Shown here: piece after piece, positions 12,728-20,194 of the stretch
Layout of the letters: each line of letters opens with the position of its first letter
How positions within the stretch are numbered: the first letter of the stretch is position 1
IMG/VR virus record: IMGVR_UViG_3300020171_000013
Coordinates: 1 to 39,694 of that record
DNA length: 39,694 nucleotides
Strand: one strand, 5' to 3'
Source: a virus
The notes under the pieces: generated by a model
Database searches by the model: none
What the model saw: only the letters and a program-made list of their open reading frames with translations
What the model was told of the DNA's origin: nothing
Program-made: the position numbers and the translations under genes

Positions 12728-12814
12728 ATGCGTACCCGAAACAGCACTGGTTTGCGCACTGGGGCTATTGCTCGCGGCGGGGCTGCTCGTGGAGGCGGCT
12801 CTGACAACCGCTAA
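12728..12814 (+). CDS. Arg/Gly-rich micro-peptide with full-length Shine-Dalgarno
   Basis: 28 codons, composition dominated by Arg, Gly, Ala, Thr and Ser (ends ARGGGSDNR). Upstream lies AAGGAGGTGAT, complementary to the whole anti-SD tail of 16S rRNA, 8 bases before ATG 12728. The Shine-Dalgarno overlaps the end of the previous gene. A strong GC hairpin follows. Not recognised; the exceptional ribosome site is the evidence for translation. Confidence 0.5.
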   Translation: MRTRNSTGLRTGAIARGGAARGGGSDNR

Positions 12815-12825
12815 CCGTCCATTAT

Positions 12826-12849
12826 GCGGGGGCGGGAAACTGCCCCCGC
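12826..12849 (+). terminator. GC-rich hairpin before the terminase genes
   Basis: GCGGGGGC, 8-base loop, GCCCCCGC. No T-run follows, so termination would be Rho-like or partial. It separates the micro-peptide from the packaging genes, whose first ATG (12861) lacks a ribosome site. Confidence 0.55.
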
Positions 12850-12860
12850 CCTGAAATATT

Positions 12861-13313
12861 ATGCCTGCCGGAAGACGAACTACGCTCAGTGAAGAAGTAA
12901 TTGCAAAAATATGTGAGGCGCGCTTGATTGGCGCGACTTACAAAATTGCCGCGCAATATGCCGGTGTAGGCGAATCTTCCATTATGTGCTGGCTGGAAAT
13001 AGCGAGGGAACTGCAAAAGAAAATTGACGAGGGAGAAAAGCCGAGATTCAGCAAATATCAGAAACTCGTCATGGAATTTTCGAGGAGAATCACCGAGGCA
13101 GACAATATAGATGACATAAATCTCTTGCAGGTTATTGATAAGGCCGCGTCAAGTGATCCGGGGTGGGCCGAAAAGCGTCTGCGGTGGAAACATCGCGGGG
13201 CGTTCGAGATTGCTACCAATATTGACCTGACCACTGGCGGCGATAAAATCCAGCCGACCGTTATCGAGATTGTGAAGACCTATGAACAGTCTCTACCACC
13301 TGGAAAAGAGTAA
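12861..13313 (+). CDS. Terminase small subunit-like protein
   Basis: 150 residues. An N-terminal helix-turn-helix (TLSEEVIAKICEARLIGAT, then YKIAAQYAGVGESSIMCWL) is followed by a helical oligomerisation region, as in small terminases that recognise the packaging site and assemble rings. It overlaps the large terminase by 32 bases. Its ATG has no clear Shine-Dalgarno. The sequence alone does not distinguish it from other HTH proteins; the position makes the call strong. Confidence 0.8.
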   Translation: MPAGRRTTLSEEVIAKICEARLIGATYKIAAQYAGVGESSIMCWLEIARELQKKIDEGEKPRFSKYQKLVMEFSRRITEADNIDDINLLQVIDKAASSDPGWAEKRLRWKHRGAFEIATNIDLTTGGDKIQPTVIEIVKTYEQSLPPGKE

Positions 13314-14568
13314 ACTCGTTTGCACCCTGCACCCCGGGCAAACCGCCGCACACGAAAGCAGGCGGCGGTTCGTATTTATCATTGCCGGGACACAGAGCGG
13401 GAAAACATCGTATGAACCGATTTGGCTCGACCGCGAAATCAGAGAGCGCGGAGAAGGCGACTACCTGGCAGTGACCGCCACCTACGACTTGCTAAAACTC
13501 AAATTCTTGCCGGAGTTGCAACATTACTTTGTTGACCTGTTCAGCTGGAATTATTCAGCGTCTGAGCGTACCATTTGGAAAGAGTACAAGCCGCGCATGT
13601 TCACCCGTATCATCATGCGTTCGGCTGACTCGGAAGGCGGGCTGGAATCGGCAAGCGCAAAAGCCGCGGTATTTGACGAGTGTGGGCAAGACCGGGTGGG
13701 TGTGGGCGCGTGGGAAGCAATCCAGCGCCGGCTATCATTGGCGCAGGGGCGCGTCCTGGGCGGCACAACACCCTATAACCTGGGCTGGCTCAAGCAGCAA
13801 ATATTCGACCGCTGGCGCAATGGCGACCAGGATTATCAGGTTATCCAATTCAAAAGCGTGATGAACCCGTGCTTCCCGCGCGCCGAATACGAGCGGGCGC
13901 GGGCGACATTGCCGGAATGGAAATTCCGCATGTTTTACGATGGTGAGTTTACCCGCCCGGCCGGTATGATATACTCGGATTTTAGCGACGACGAGAACAC
14001 CTGTGCGCCGTTCGAGATGCCAATCCACTGGCCGCGCTACGTCGGCATTGACTTCGGCGCAGTCAACACGGCGCTGGTTTGGCTGGCGCACGACCCCCGT
14101 ACCGACATCTATTACTTGTACAACGAGAGCCTGACCGGTGGCAAGACCACAGAGCAGCACGCCGAAGAGGCAATTTCACACACCAGAGCGGGGATGTCGG
14201 TCTCATACTATGGCGGCGCAAGGAGCGAGACGCAGCAGCGCATGGACTGGGGCGCGGCAGGCGTTACAATTTTCGAGCCGCCCGTCTGGGATGTCGAGGC
14301 CGGGATTGACAGGGTGATAGCCGTCATCAAGTCGAGGCGGCTAAAAGTGTTCCGCAATCTAACAGGCGTGCTTGACGAGATCGGACGCTACTCCCGCGAG
14401 GTAGACGACAGCGGCAACCCGACCGAGAAAATCAAGGATAAAGAAACTTTCCATCGGCTCGACGGCTTGCGCTATGCGGTGGCCGGCCTGGGCGGGATGT
14501 CGTGGGTCACAGCCGAGGCGATGGAGGGATTGGGTAAAGTCGAGAATTACAGGAGTGCATGGAGATGA
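13282..14568 (+). CDS. Terminase large subunit
   Basis: 428 residues, the usual size. ATPase domain: Walker A GTQSGKT (36-42), Walker B AAVFDE (128-133) and motif III GGTTPYN (160-166). Nuclease domain: RYVGIDFGAVNTA with the first metal-binding Asp near 257, and a late acidic patch around FHRLDGLRYAV. It translocates DNA into proheads and cuts concatemers. Overlaps with small terminase and portal show one packaging operon. Confidence 0.95.
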   Translation: MNSLYHLEKSKLVCTLHPGQTAAHESRRRFVFIIAGTQSGKTSYEPIWLDREIRERGEGDYLAVTATYDLLKLKFLPELQHYFVDLFSWNYSASERTIWKEYKPRMFTRIIMRSADSEGGLESASAKAAVFDECGQDRVGVGAWEAIQRRLSLAQGRVLGGTTPYNLGWLKQQIFDRWRNGDQDYQVIQFKSVMNPCFPRAEYERARATLPEWKFRMFYDGEFTRPAGMIYSDFSDDENTCAPFEMPIHWPRYVGIDFGAVNTALVWLAHDPRTDIYYLYNESLTGGKTTEQHAEEAISHTRAGMSVSYYGGARSETQQRMDWGAAGVTIFEPPVWDVEAGIDRVIAVIKSRRLKVFRNLTGVLDEIGRYSREVDDSGNPTEKIKDKETFHRLDGLRYAVAGLGGMSWVTAEAMEGLGKVENYRSAWR

Positions 14569-16004
14569 CCAAACATCGCGGGATCAGAAAACAAACCAGC
14601 GCCAGCGCCCCGGCGCAGCTACAAAGCCGATGGGCGGAGATAGGCACGCTCGGCCTGCAGTCGTACAGCGGCTTCGTGACGATGGCCTATAACACCGAGT
14701 TGAACTGGCCGGGCGTCTATCCGCTGTACAATCGCATTCGCCGCAGCGACCCGGAGATAAGCGTTATCCGCGAGATTTACGGCGCTCTCTCGCGGTCAGT
14801 GTCCATCGATGTCGAGCTACCCGATGACCCGACGCCAGCCGAAGAACAGGCGGCTGAGTTATACGAGTCTACCCTGCTCGATGTCTCTGGCGGAATTGGC
14901 GATTGGTTGGAGCAGGCCGTCAATTATGCGCCGTTTATGGGCTGGGCGTGGTGGGAAGTTGTGCCGGGCTTGCGGCGCTCCGACTGGCGACCGCCAAGTG
15001 ATGACGACTGGCGCAGCCAATACGACGACGGGCTTGTAGGCGTGCGGCGCTTGGCCTGGCGCGATCACTCATCGTTTCAGCAGTGGAGTCTCGACGACAC
15101 CACCGGGCGATTGCTCGGCATGGTGCAAAGCGACTTCCCTAACCCAGCCGTAACCTTGCCAATCGAGAACAGCCTGCATGTGACCTTTGGCGACAACAGC
15201 AACCCCGAAGGCATGACGCCCCTGGAAGCGATCTGGCGATTGGAGCGGATCAAATACGGGCTGGAAGTCATCAACGGGATCGGCTTCGAGCATTCGGCAG
15301 GTCACCTGTCCGTGACGCTGCCGGGCAAGGTTGACGCCGCCAGCAAAACCGTCATTCAGAACGCGGCGCGGGCGATTATGACCGCACAGGAAGGCAATTA
15401 CGCCGCCTGGCCGGAGGGCATCAAGGGCGAGCTGATAGACGTGCCGTTCTCGTCTGCCCCGTCCATCCTGGAAGCGATCCGATACTACGGCCTGCTGAAA
15501 TTGCAACTCTATAACATGCAGTGGGTAGCGATTGCGTCAACCGCCGGGACTGGCGCGTATGCGGCGATGTCTGACGCGTCTCAAATGTTCCTGACCGTCT
15601 ACAACGCGATGGTGGCCGGTTTCGTCAACCAGTTCGACCGCCAGGTAGGGAGGCGGCTGTATGACTGGAACGCGGGTGCATTCCCCGGTGCGCGCCGTCC
15701 GCACTTCGTAGCGAAGCCGCTCGATAAGTTTATTGGGTTGGGCGAGTTGGGTTCGTTCCTGCAAACCATCGCAGGTACTATGCCGATGGGTGACGACGAT
15801 TGGCGGGCGATCCGGGAGAAGTCTGGCTTCCTGCCCAAAGAGCTACCGGAGACCAGCGACGCCCCGACGCCAGAACCGGCACAGGATACCAGTGGCATTG
15901 ACACCAGCGCGGATGACGCGGAGGACAGCATGGATGATGCTGACATGAGCAAGCAACTGCGGCGCATTGGCGATAATCTTGCCCTGGCATTGGAGCGACT
16001 ATGA
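14559..16004 (+). CDS. Portal protein (DUF935/Mu gp29-like)
   Basis: 481 residues. It has the typical portal opening (LYNRIRRSDPEISVIREIYG), the wing/stem region with HVTFGDNSNPEGMTPLEAIW, and an acidic C-terminal tail. It forms the dodecameric ring for DNA passage and neck attachment. AGGAG serves ATG 14559 or the in-frame ATG 14565. It is coupled to the MuF-like gene by ATGA. Confidence 0.9.
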   Translation: MEMTKHRGIRKQTSASAPAQLQSRWAEIGTLGLQSYSGFVTMAYNTELNWPGVYPLYNRIRRSDPEISVIREIYGALSRSVSIDVELPDDPTPAEEQAAELYESTLLDVSGGIGDWLEQAVNYAPFMGWAWWEVVPGLRRSDWRPPSDDDWRSQYDDGLVGVRRLAWRDHSSFQQWSLDDTTGRLLGMVQSDFPNPAVTLPIENSLHVTFGDNSNPEGMTPLEAIWRLERIKYGLEVINGIGFEHSAGHLSVTLPGKVDAASKTVIQNAARAIMTAQEGNYAAWPEGIKGELIDVPFSSAPSILEAIRYYGLLKLQLYNMQWVAIASTAGTGAYAAMSDASQMFLTVYNAMVAGFVNQFDRQVGRRLYDWNAGAFPGARRPHFVAKPLDKFIGLGELGSFLQTIAGTMPMGDDDWRAIREKSGFLPKELPETSDAPTPEPAQDTSGIDTSADDAEDSMDDADMSKQLRRIGDNLALALERL

Positions 16005-16696
16005 CAGACCAGGACAACCTGTTTAGCGCGTTATACCTGGTATGGAAGGGCTTACACCGTCTCGGTGTTTGGGACTTGGCACGCGGCGATCCGGGAAGCA
16101 GGCCCGGCGCGAGTTACGACCAAATCAGAAATAACTACATTGACGACCTGGCCGGGGCGATGAATGAATATCTCAACGGTTCAGGCTCGATCACCAGGCC
16201 GCGCAACATGGCGCGGCGCGCAATCCTGACCGCGTTCGATCTTGCGTTTTACACCGGCTACGTTGACGGCGGCGGGTCTGTCTCTGAGATGTTGCCCGAA
16301 GACCGCGATTGGTTCCTGGCGCGCACGGAGCAAGAGATAGGCTTCGTGGATATGCTCTTCCAGAACCTAAAAGCGGCGCGGGCGGAGGCCGAAGATACCG
16401 GAGAGTCGCTTGATTCGGTTGTGTCTCGCCATGCGTCCGGCTACGCCCGCACGCTGGACGCGGTTTACTCCGAGGGCAAACTGCGCGGAAGCCGGAATAT
16501 AATGTTGGCGCTCGACGGCCCGGATGGACAGGAAAGCTGCAAAACCTGCCAGCGGCTAAAGGGCAAGCGGCACAGCGCCCGATGGTGGATCGACCGGGGT
16601 CTTGTACCGGAGCAGGGAAATGCAAATTATGATTGCGGTGGCTGGCAATGTCAGCACCGGCTTTTTGACGATCAGGGCGATCAGTACACGCCATAG
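16001..16696 (+). CDS. MuF/SPP1 gp7-like minor head protein
   Basis: 231 residues after the portal gene. The C-terminal domain has the MuF hallmark: ESCKTCQRLKGKRHSARWW, then CGGWQCQHRLF, with Cys/His positions likely to bind metal. The N-terminal half is helical. Proteins of this group sit inside the head near the portal and may be ejected with DNA. Start ATG 16001 with GGAG upstream. Confidence 0.8.
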   Translation: MTDQDNLFSALYLVWKGLHRLGVWDLARGDPGSRPGASYDQIRNNYIDDLAGAMNEYLNGSGSITRPRNMARRAILTAFDLAFYTGYVDGGGSVSEMLPEDRDWFLARTEQEIGFVDMLFQNLKAARAEAEDTGESLDSVVSRHASGYARTLDAVYSEGKLRGSRNIMLALDGPDGQESCKTCQRLKGKRHSARWWIDRGLVPEQGNANYDCGGWQCQHRLFDDQGDQYTP

Positions 16697-16709
16697 GAGA
16701 CCCCACCCA

Positions 16710-16916
16710 ATGGACAATCATTTTTACATCCAGGCCAACTGCTGCCGCTGTAACGCCGGCCTCACGGTCAAGTTTCGCGACGGCGAAGCGGCTGAGAAAC
16801 TCGTCGTGTGCGGGAATTGTGAATGCTGGAACACCGTAAAGGCTTACATGCCCGACGCCAACCAGGAGACCCCCGACAATGGATCAAAGCCAAAACGCAA
16901 GCGCGCCACTGCCTGA
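16710..16916 (+). CDS. Small zinc-finger (Com-like) protein, 68 aa
   Basis: Begins at ATG 16710 with GGAG. Contains NCCRCNAGL and VCGNCECWN, a four-cysteine knuckle like Mu Com proteins, and ends in a basic tail (SKPKRKRATA). Com-type proteins bind RNA to control translation of a downstream gene. Whether this one does so is unknown, but the Mu-like surroundings make it plausible. Confidence 0.65.
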   Translation: MDNHFYIQANCCRCNAGLTVKFRDGEAAEKLVVCGNCECWNTVKAYMPDANQETPDNGSKPKRKRATA

Positions 16917-17109
16917 GCCGCGCGACCTGTCGCGCACCGTCATCAGCCTGGCGCGCATGATCGATAGGCTGCCGAACGGCGAGTATTTCGTTCACGTCAC
17001 CAAGACGCCCGCGCCGCTGCAATGGGGCGTGACGATTATCAGCGCCGTGACGATAAGGCGCGCCGAAATCGGGCGCGCCGCTACTGCCGCGACCGAACCT
17101 GTGGTATAA
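16879..17109 (+). CDS. Hypothetical protein, 76 aa
   Basis: AGGAG lies ahead of ATG 16879, inside the end of the zinc-finger gene. The product shows a short helix (RTVISLARMIDRLPNGEYF) and beta strands. Not recognised. Its TAA lies within the TATAAT of the promoter that follows. Confidence 0.55.
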   Translation: MDQSQNASAPLPEPRDLSRTVISLARMIDRLPNGEYFVHVTKTPAPLQWGVTIISAVTIRRAEIGRAATAATEPVV

Positions 17110-17110
17110 T
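17105..17110 (+). promoter_or_regulatory. Extended -10 promoter box upstream of the head genes
   Basis: TGG-TATAAT is an extended -10 (TGn) element with no clear -35. The start would be near 17117, about 105 bases before the protease gene. A terminator-like hairpin lies between. Confidence 0.45.
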
Positions 17111-17173
17111 GCGTTTGCCTTTGGGCGCTGACCCAATCGGCTAGAACCAAATACAACCCCCTCGCGAAAGCTG

Positions 17174-17207
17174 GCGGCAATCCACAACAGGACTGCCGCT
17201 TTTGTTT
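17174..17207 (+). terminator. Intrinsic-terminator-like hairpin in the protease-gene leader
   Basis: GCGGCA, a loop with three inner pairs, TGCCGC, then TTTTGTTT. It lies downstream of the TATAAT at 17105 and only 15 bases before ATG 17222. It could end a short RNA of about 90 bases, act as an attenuator, or terminate upstream transcription. Confidence 0.6.
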
Positions 17208-17221
17208 ATGGAGCAAACCCC

Positions 17222-18298
17222 ATGACCGATAATCTACCTGAGACCAACGCCGGATTCACGTTCTTTGAGCTGCCAACCGAACAAGCCGCGCTGACCGAAG
17301 GCCGTGAGTTCGACGGCATGGCCGAGGGCGAGTTTGAAGACATGTGGGGGCGCGGAGTTTGGCTAAAAGGCGAAGACTGGCCCGACTACCTGAGCAATAC
17401 CTTGTTGGCTATCGAGGCCACGCGCACGGAGGATGGTGAGATCGTTGGACTGCCGATTGACGCGCAAGGCCACGACAACGGCGACGGGGCAGGGTGGATA
17501 GTTGGAATCTCGCCAGCAATGAGCGTACACCCAGACACCGGAAGCCCAATCAAGATTTTTCGCATGAAGCCCAAATGGACGGACATCGGGCGCGACGTAA
17601 TCAGTCGCGGAGTCAGGAAATTATTTAGTCCAACCGTCAATTCGACTGAAAAAGTAATCGTTGGCGGGTCTCTTACCAACTGGCCCGCCACGCGTACCAA
17701 AAAGGGGCGCACAATACTGCGCCCGATCGTGTTATCTCAATCCAAAGGAGCGATGATGGAGAACGAAACCCAAACCCCTATCCAAGAACCGGAAGCGGTA
17801 GCGGTTGAGACTCCCGCCGTCGTCTCGCTGTCTCTCGAAAATCTGTCGCTCGACGCTGACCTTGCTGGCAAGGTTCAGTCGTTTATTGCGCAGCGGGTGA
17901 CGGCAGGCGTGGAAGCGGGTCTCAAAGCCGCAAAATCACAGGCGGAAGTTAGCGACCTGTGCGCCCGCTTGACCGGCGGCGCAGACGACGCGCCGTTCGG
18001 CTTGCCGGTGAAGCAGGCAGAGCTTGAATCTTTTCTGCTCGGCCTTGACGAAACCAACCGCGCCCGCGCTGTGAGTATCCTGAGCGCCATTCACCAGCAT
18101 GGTCTGGTGGACTTTGGCGAAAAAGGCCACTCGCGCAAGCTGCAATCGTTGACCCAAGTCCCCGCCGAAATAAAGCCTATCCTGTCGAGCTGGGTAGCGG
18201 CAGGTGGGGAAGTGGCGGAGTTTTTCAAAATCAACCAGGCTGAACTCGGAGCGATGTCTGATTACGACCTGGCAGAATTTCAGACCAAAAAGGAGTAA
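17222..18298 (+). CDS. Prohead protease with C-terminal scaffold region (Mu gpI-like)
   Basis: 358 residues. The N-terminal 175 residues resemble the Mu I-type prohead protease (GVWLKGEDWPDYLSNTLLAI, PKWTDIGRDVISRG, FSPTVNS, GGSLTNWPA). The rest is charged, Ala/Glu-rich and helical like a scaffold. The protease matures proheads by cutting scaffold and capsid delta regions. A Shine-Dalgarno inside the gene creates a nested scaffold start (next entry). GGAG precedes ATG 17222. Confidence 0.85.
   Translation: MTDNLPETNAGFTFFELPTEQAALTEGREFDGMAEGEFEDMWGRGVWLKGEDWPDYLSNTLLAIEATRTEDGEIVGLPIDAQGHDNGDGAGWIVGISPAMSVHPDTGSPIKIFRMKPKWTDIGRDVISRGVRKLFSPTVNSTEKVIVGGSLTNWPATRTKKGRTILRPIVLSQSKGAMMENETQTPIQEPEAVAVETPAVVSLSLENLSLDADLAGKVQSFIAQRVTAGVEAGLKAAKSQAEVSDLCARLTGGADDAPFGLPVKQAELESFLLGLDETNRARAVSILSAIHQHGLVDFGEKGHSRKLQSLTQVPAEIKPILSSWVAAGGEVAEFFKINQAELGAMSDYDLAEFQTKKE
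17756..18298 (+). CDS. Nested in-frame scaffold protein
   Basis: AAAGGAG at 17744-17750 stands before two adjacent ATGs (17753 and 17756) in frame with the protease gene. The shorter product of about 180 residues would be the scaffold alone, exactly as in Mu I/Z and lambda C/Nu3. Evidence is the internal ribosome site at the domain border. Confidence 0.65.
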   Translation: MENETQTPIQEPEAVAVETPAVVSLSLENLSLDADLAGKVQSFIAQRVTAGVEAGLKAAKSQAEVSDLCARLTGGADDAPFGLPVKQAELESFLLGLDETNRARAVSILSAIHQHGLVDFGEKGHSRKLQSLTQVPAEIKPILSSWVAAGGEVAEFFKINQAELGAMSDYDLAEFQTKKE

Positions 18299-18303
18299 CT
18301 GCG

Positions 18304-18753
18304 ATGGCTAATCTCTCTACAAATGCTTCGCTTCGGTTCCTGGGTGATGTCTACACCCAAAAATACATCATGGATACCAGCGGGGCGCAAACATCTTACA
18401 AGGGCGAGCCGTTCGTGATTGACCAGAACGTTGACACGGTTTACGTCCACACCGCCAAAAGCCTGACCCTGGCTGACGGCGATGTTTTCATGGGTATCGC
18501 CGCCGAGTCGGTGAGCGTTACCGCCTCCGCGACCGAAAACACGAATTTGACGCTGTATGTCGAGCCGACCATCGTTGGCTTTGTGTCAGCGGTCTTCGAT
18601 GACGCCGACAGCGGCAAAACGGTGTACATGAGCGACACTGGCACGTTGTCCGAGTCTAACGGCACGTACCCGCAAATTGGCAAGCTGACTAAAGTGGCTG
18701 ATGGTTATGCTTTTGTCCAGCTTGAAACCCCCAAAGTTCTTGATGTCCCCTAA
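18304..18753 (+). CDS. Head decoration protein-like
   Basis: 149 residues between scaffold and capsid genes, with AAGGAG upstream. Beta-rich: YTQKYIMDTSGAQTSYKGE, then SLTLADGDVFMGIAAESVSV and YVEPTIVGFVSAVF. Position and composition fit a small capsid-stabilising (decoration) protein. The family is not named with certainty. Confidence 0.6.
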   Translation: MANLSTNASLRFLGDVYTQKYIMDTSGAQTSYKGEPFVIDQNVDTVYVHTAKSLTLADGDVFMGIAAESVSVTASATENTNLTLYVEPTIVGFVSAVFDDADSGKTVYMSDTGTLSESNGTYPQIGKLTKVADGYAFVQLETPKVLDVP

Positions 18754-18765
18754 GGAGCCGCAGCT

Positions 18766-19668
18766 ATGACAATCTCAGGAAATGTACCTCAGCACTTAGT
18801 CGTTGCGGCCCGCACCGGATTTCTTTCCGCTATGCCGACCGTAGTTTTACCCTGGCAGCGCGTGACCACCGTCGTCACGATGGGCGCGAAGTCCATTGAC
18901 CTGGTGGATTTGGGCACTGCTCCCATGCCGCTCGAAGACCTTTCGAGCCGCAAAATCGGCCAAGACTTCATCGAGAAGACCCTGACCGTAACGCCGAAGG
19001 ACTGGTCTATCAAGGTCGGCATTTCTCGCAACGCCGTCAACGATGACCAGACCGGCAGCCTGGCGCGCAAGGTTCGTGGGGCTGCTGTGAATTTCCAGCG
19101 CCACATCAATAACCTGATCTTCCAGATGCTCGACGCGGGCGACGCCGCGACCCATGGCCTGGCCTACGATGGTCAGTACTTCTTCGACTCCGACCACGTG
19201 GACAAGGGCGGCGACTACCAGACCAACCAGGACAACGTGAGCGCCCTGGCACTGTCGAATGACAACTTCAACACGGTTTGGGTTGCGTCCAAAGCCTTCA
19301 AGGACGACCGGGGCCAGGAAGTGGATCACGACTATGATACGCTCATCGTGTCCCCCACCCTGTATGTCACCGCTTCGCAGATCGTCGGCAATCCGCTGAA
19401 AGCAGGCACGGGGAACAACGACATCAATCCGTGGAATGGGATGATCTCGCCCATCGTGTCGCCCAAAATGAACACGACCGCCTGGATTTTGGCGGCCTGC
19501 GGCGGCGAAGTAAAACCGATGTTGCTGGCGATGCGCGAGCAGCCCAACATGATTGACTCGACCTTTGACCCCGAGGCCCCCGACGGCGGCATGTACAACT
19601 TCTACTTTGCTGCCCGTTACAATGGCTTTTACGGCGACTGGCGTCTCGCCCACCTGGGCAACACCTAA
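18766..19668 (+). CDS. Major capsid protein (Mu gpT-like)
   Basis: 300 residues with a strong AAGGAG. The segments KIGQDFIEKTLTVTPKDWS, VGISRNAVNDDQ, YFFDSDHVDKGG and the YDTLIVSP strand follow the Mu gpT major head subunit. Many copies form the icosahedral shell after cleavage by the upstream protease. The next gene starts 8 bases after the stop. Confidence 0.9.
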   Translation: MTISGNVPQHLVVAARTGFLSAMPTVVLPWQRVTTVVTMGAKSIDLVDLGTAPMPLEDLSSRKIGQDFIEKTLTVTPKDWSIKVGISRNAVNDDQTGSLARKVRGAAVNFQRHINNLIFQMLDAGDAATHGLAYDGQYFFDSDHVDKGGDYQTNQDNVSALALSNDNFNTVWVASKAFKDDRGQEVDHDYDTLIVSPTLYVTASQIVGNPLKAGTGNNDINPWNGMISPIVSPKMNTTAWILAACGGEVKPMLLAMREQPNMIDSTFDPEAPDGGMYNFYFAARYNGFYGDWRLAHLGNT

Positions 19669-19675
19669 CAGCGCC

Positions 19676-20194
19676 ATGAGACTCGCCGTCTACTGCGCGC
19701 AGTCGTGGCGATACTCGACATGGGCGGCGACCGGCACATTGCCGATAACGTCGCCGCCCGTGACGGCTAAAACGCTGGACATCCGCAGGCTGGCCGCGCC
19801 ACTGGTTTACATCCGACTACACGGTATGCCTGGGCAGTCGTATTTATACGGCGATCCGGGCTGGATAACGGCGCTGACTACTGAGCAAGTACGCGCCGCC
19901 GATTGGTCGGAGAGCATCATCATGTTGGAGGGGTGTTACGGCAATGACATGGCGGCGGCGTTTCTCGAAAGCGGGGCGCGGGCGGTGGTAGGCTGCAATC
20001 AAGTCACGTGGGGGCGGCGTCTGCGGCTTGGGCCGTCTTCGCAGATTGGCCGGGCATGGCTTAACGGACTGCGGCGCGGTAAAACCGTGTTCGACGCACT
20101 TTCGAGCGCCACGCGTAATATCAAACGCCCGTTCTCAGATGGCTGGTTCGTGGACGGCGACAAAAACGCAGTATACAAGGAGCAAATGCGATGA
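19676..20194 (+). CDS. Caspase/CHAT-like cysteine-peptidase-fold protein
   Basis: 172 residues. The strand-His motif YIRLHG (His 49) and strand-Cys motif IIMLEGCYG (Cys 87) are spaced as in clan CD caspase/CHAT proteases. They are followed by AAAFLESGARAVVGC and a C-terminal helical part (GRAWLNGLRRGKTVFDALSSA) that mirrors CHAT domains. It would be a proteolytic or signalling domain; no substrate is evident. It lies right behind the capsid gene without a ribosome site and is coupled to the next gene by ATGA. A prohead protease is already present, so another role (virion-borne effector, second maturation step, host interference) is likely. The family call is by motif only. Confidence 0.6.
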   Translation: MRLAVYCAQSWRYSTWAATGTLPITSPPVTAKTLDIRRLAAPLVYIRLHGMPGQSYLYGDPGWITALTTEQVRAADWSESIIMLEGCYGNDMAAAFLESGARAVVGCNQVTWGRRLRLGPSSQIGRAWLNGLRRGKTVFDALSSATRNIKRPFSDGWFVDGDKNAVYKEQMR

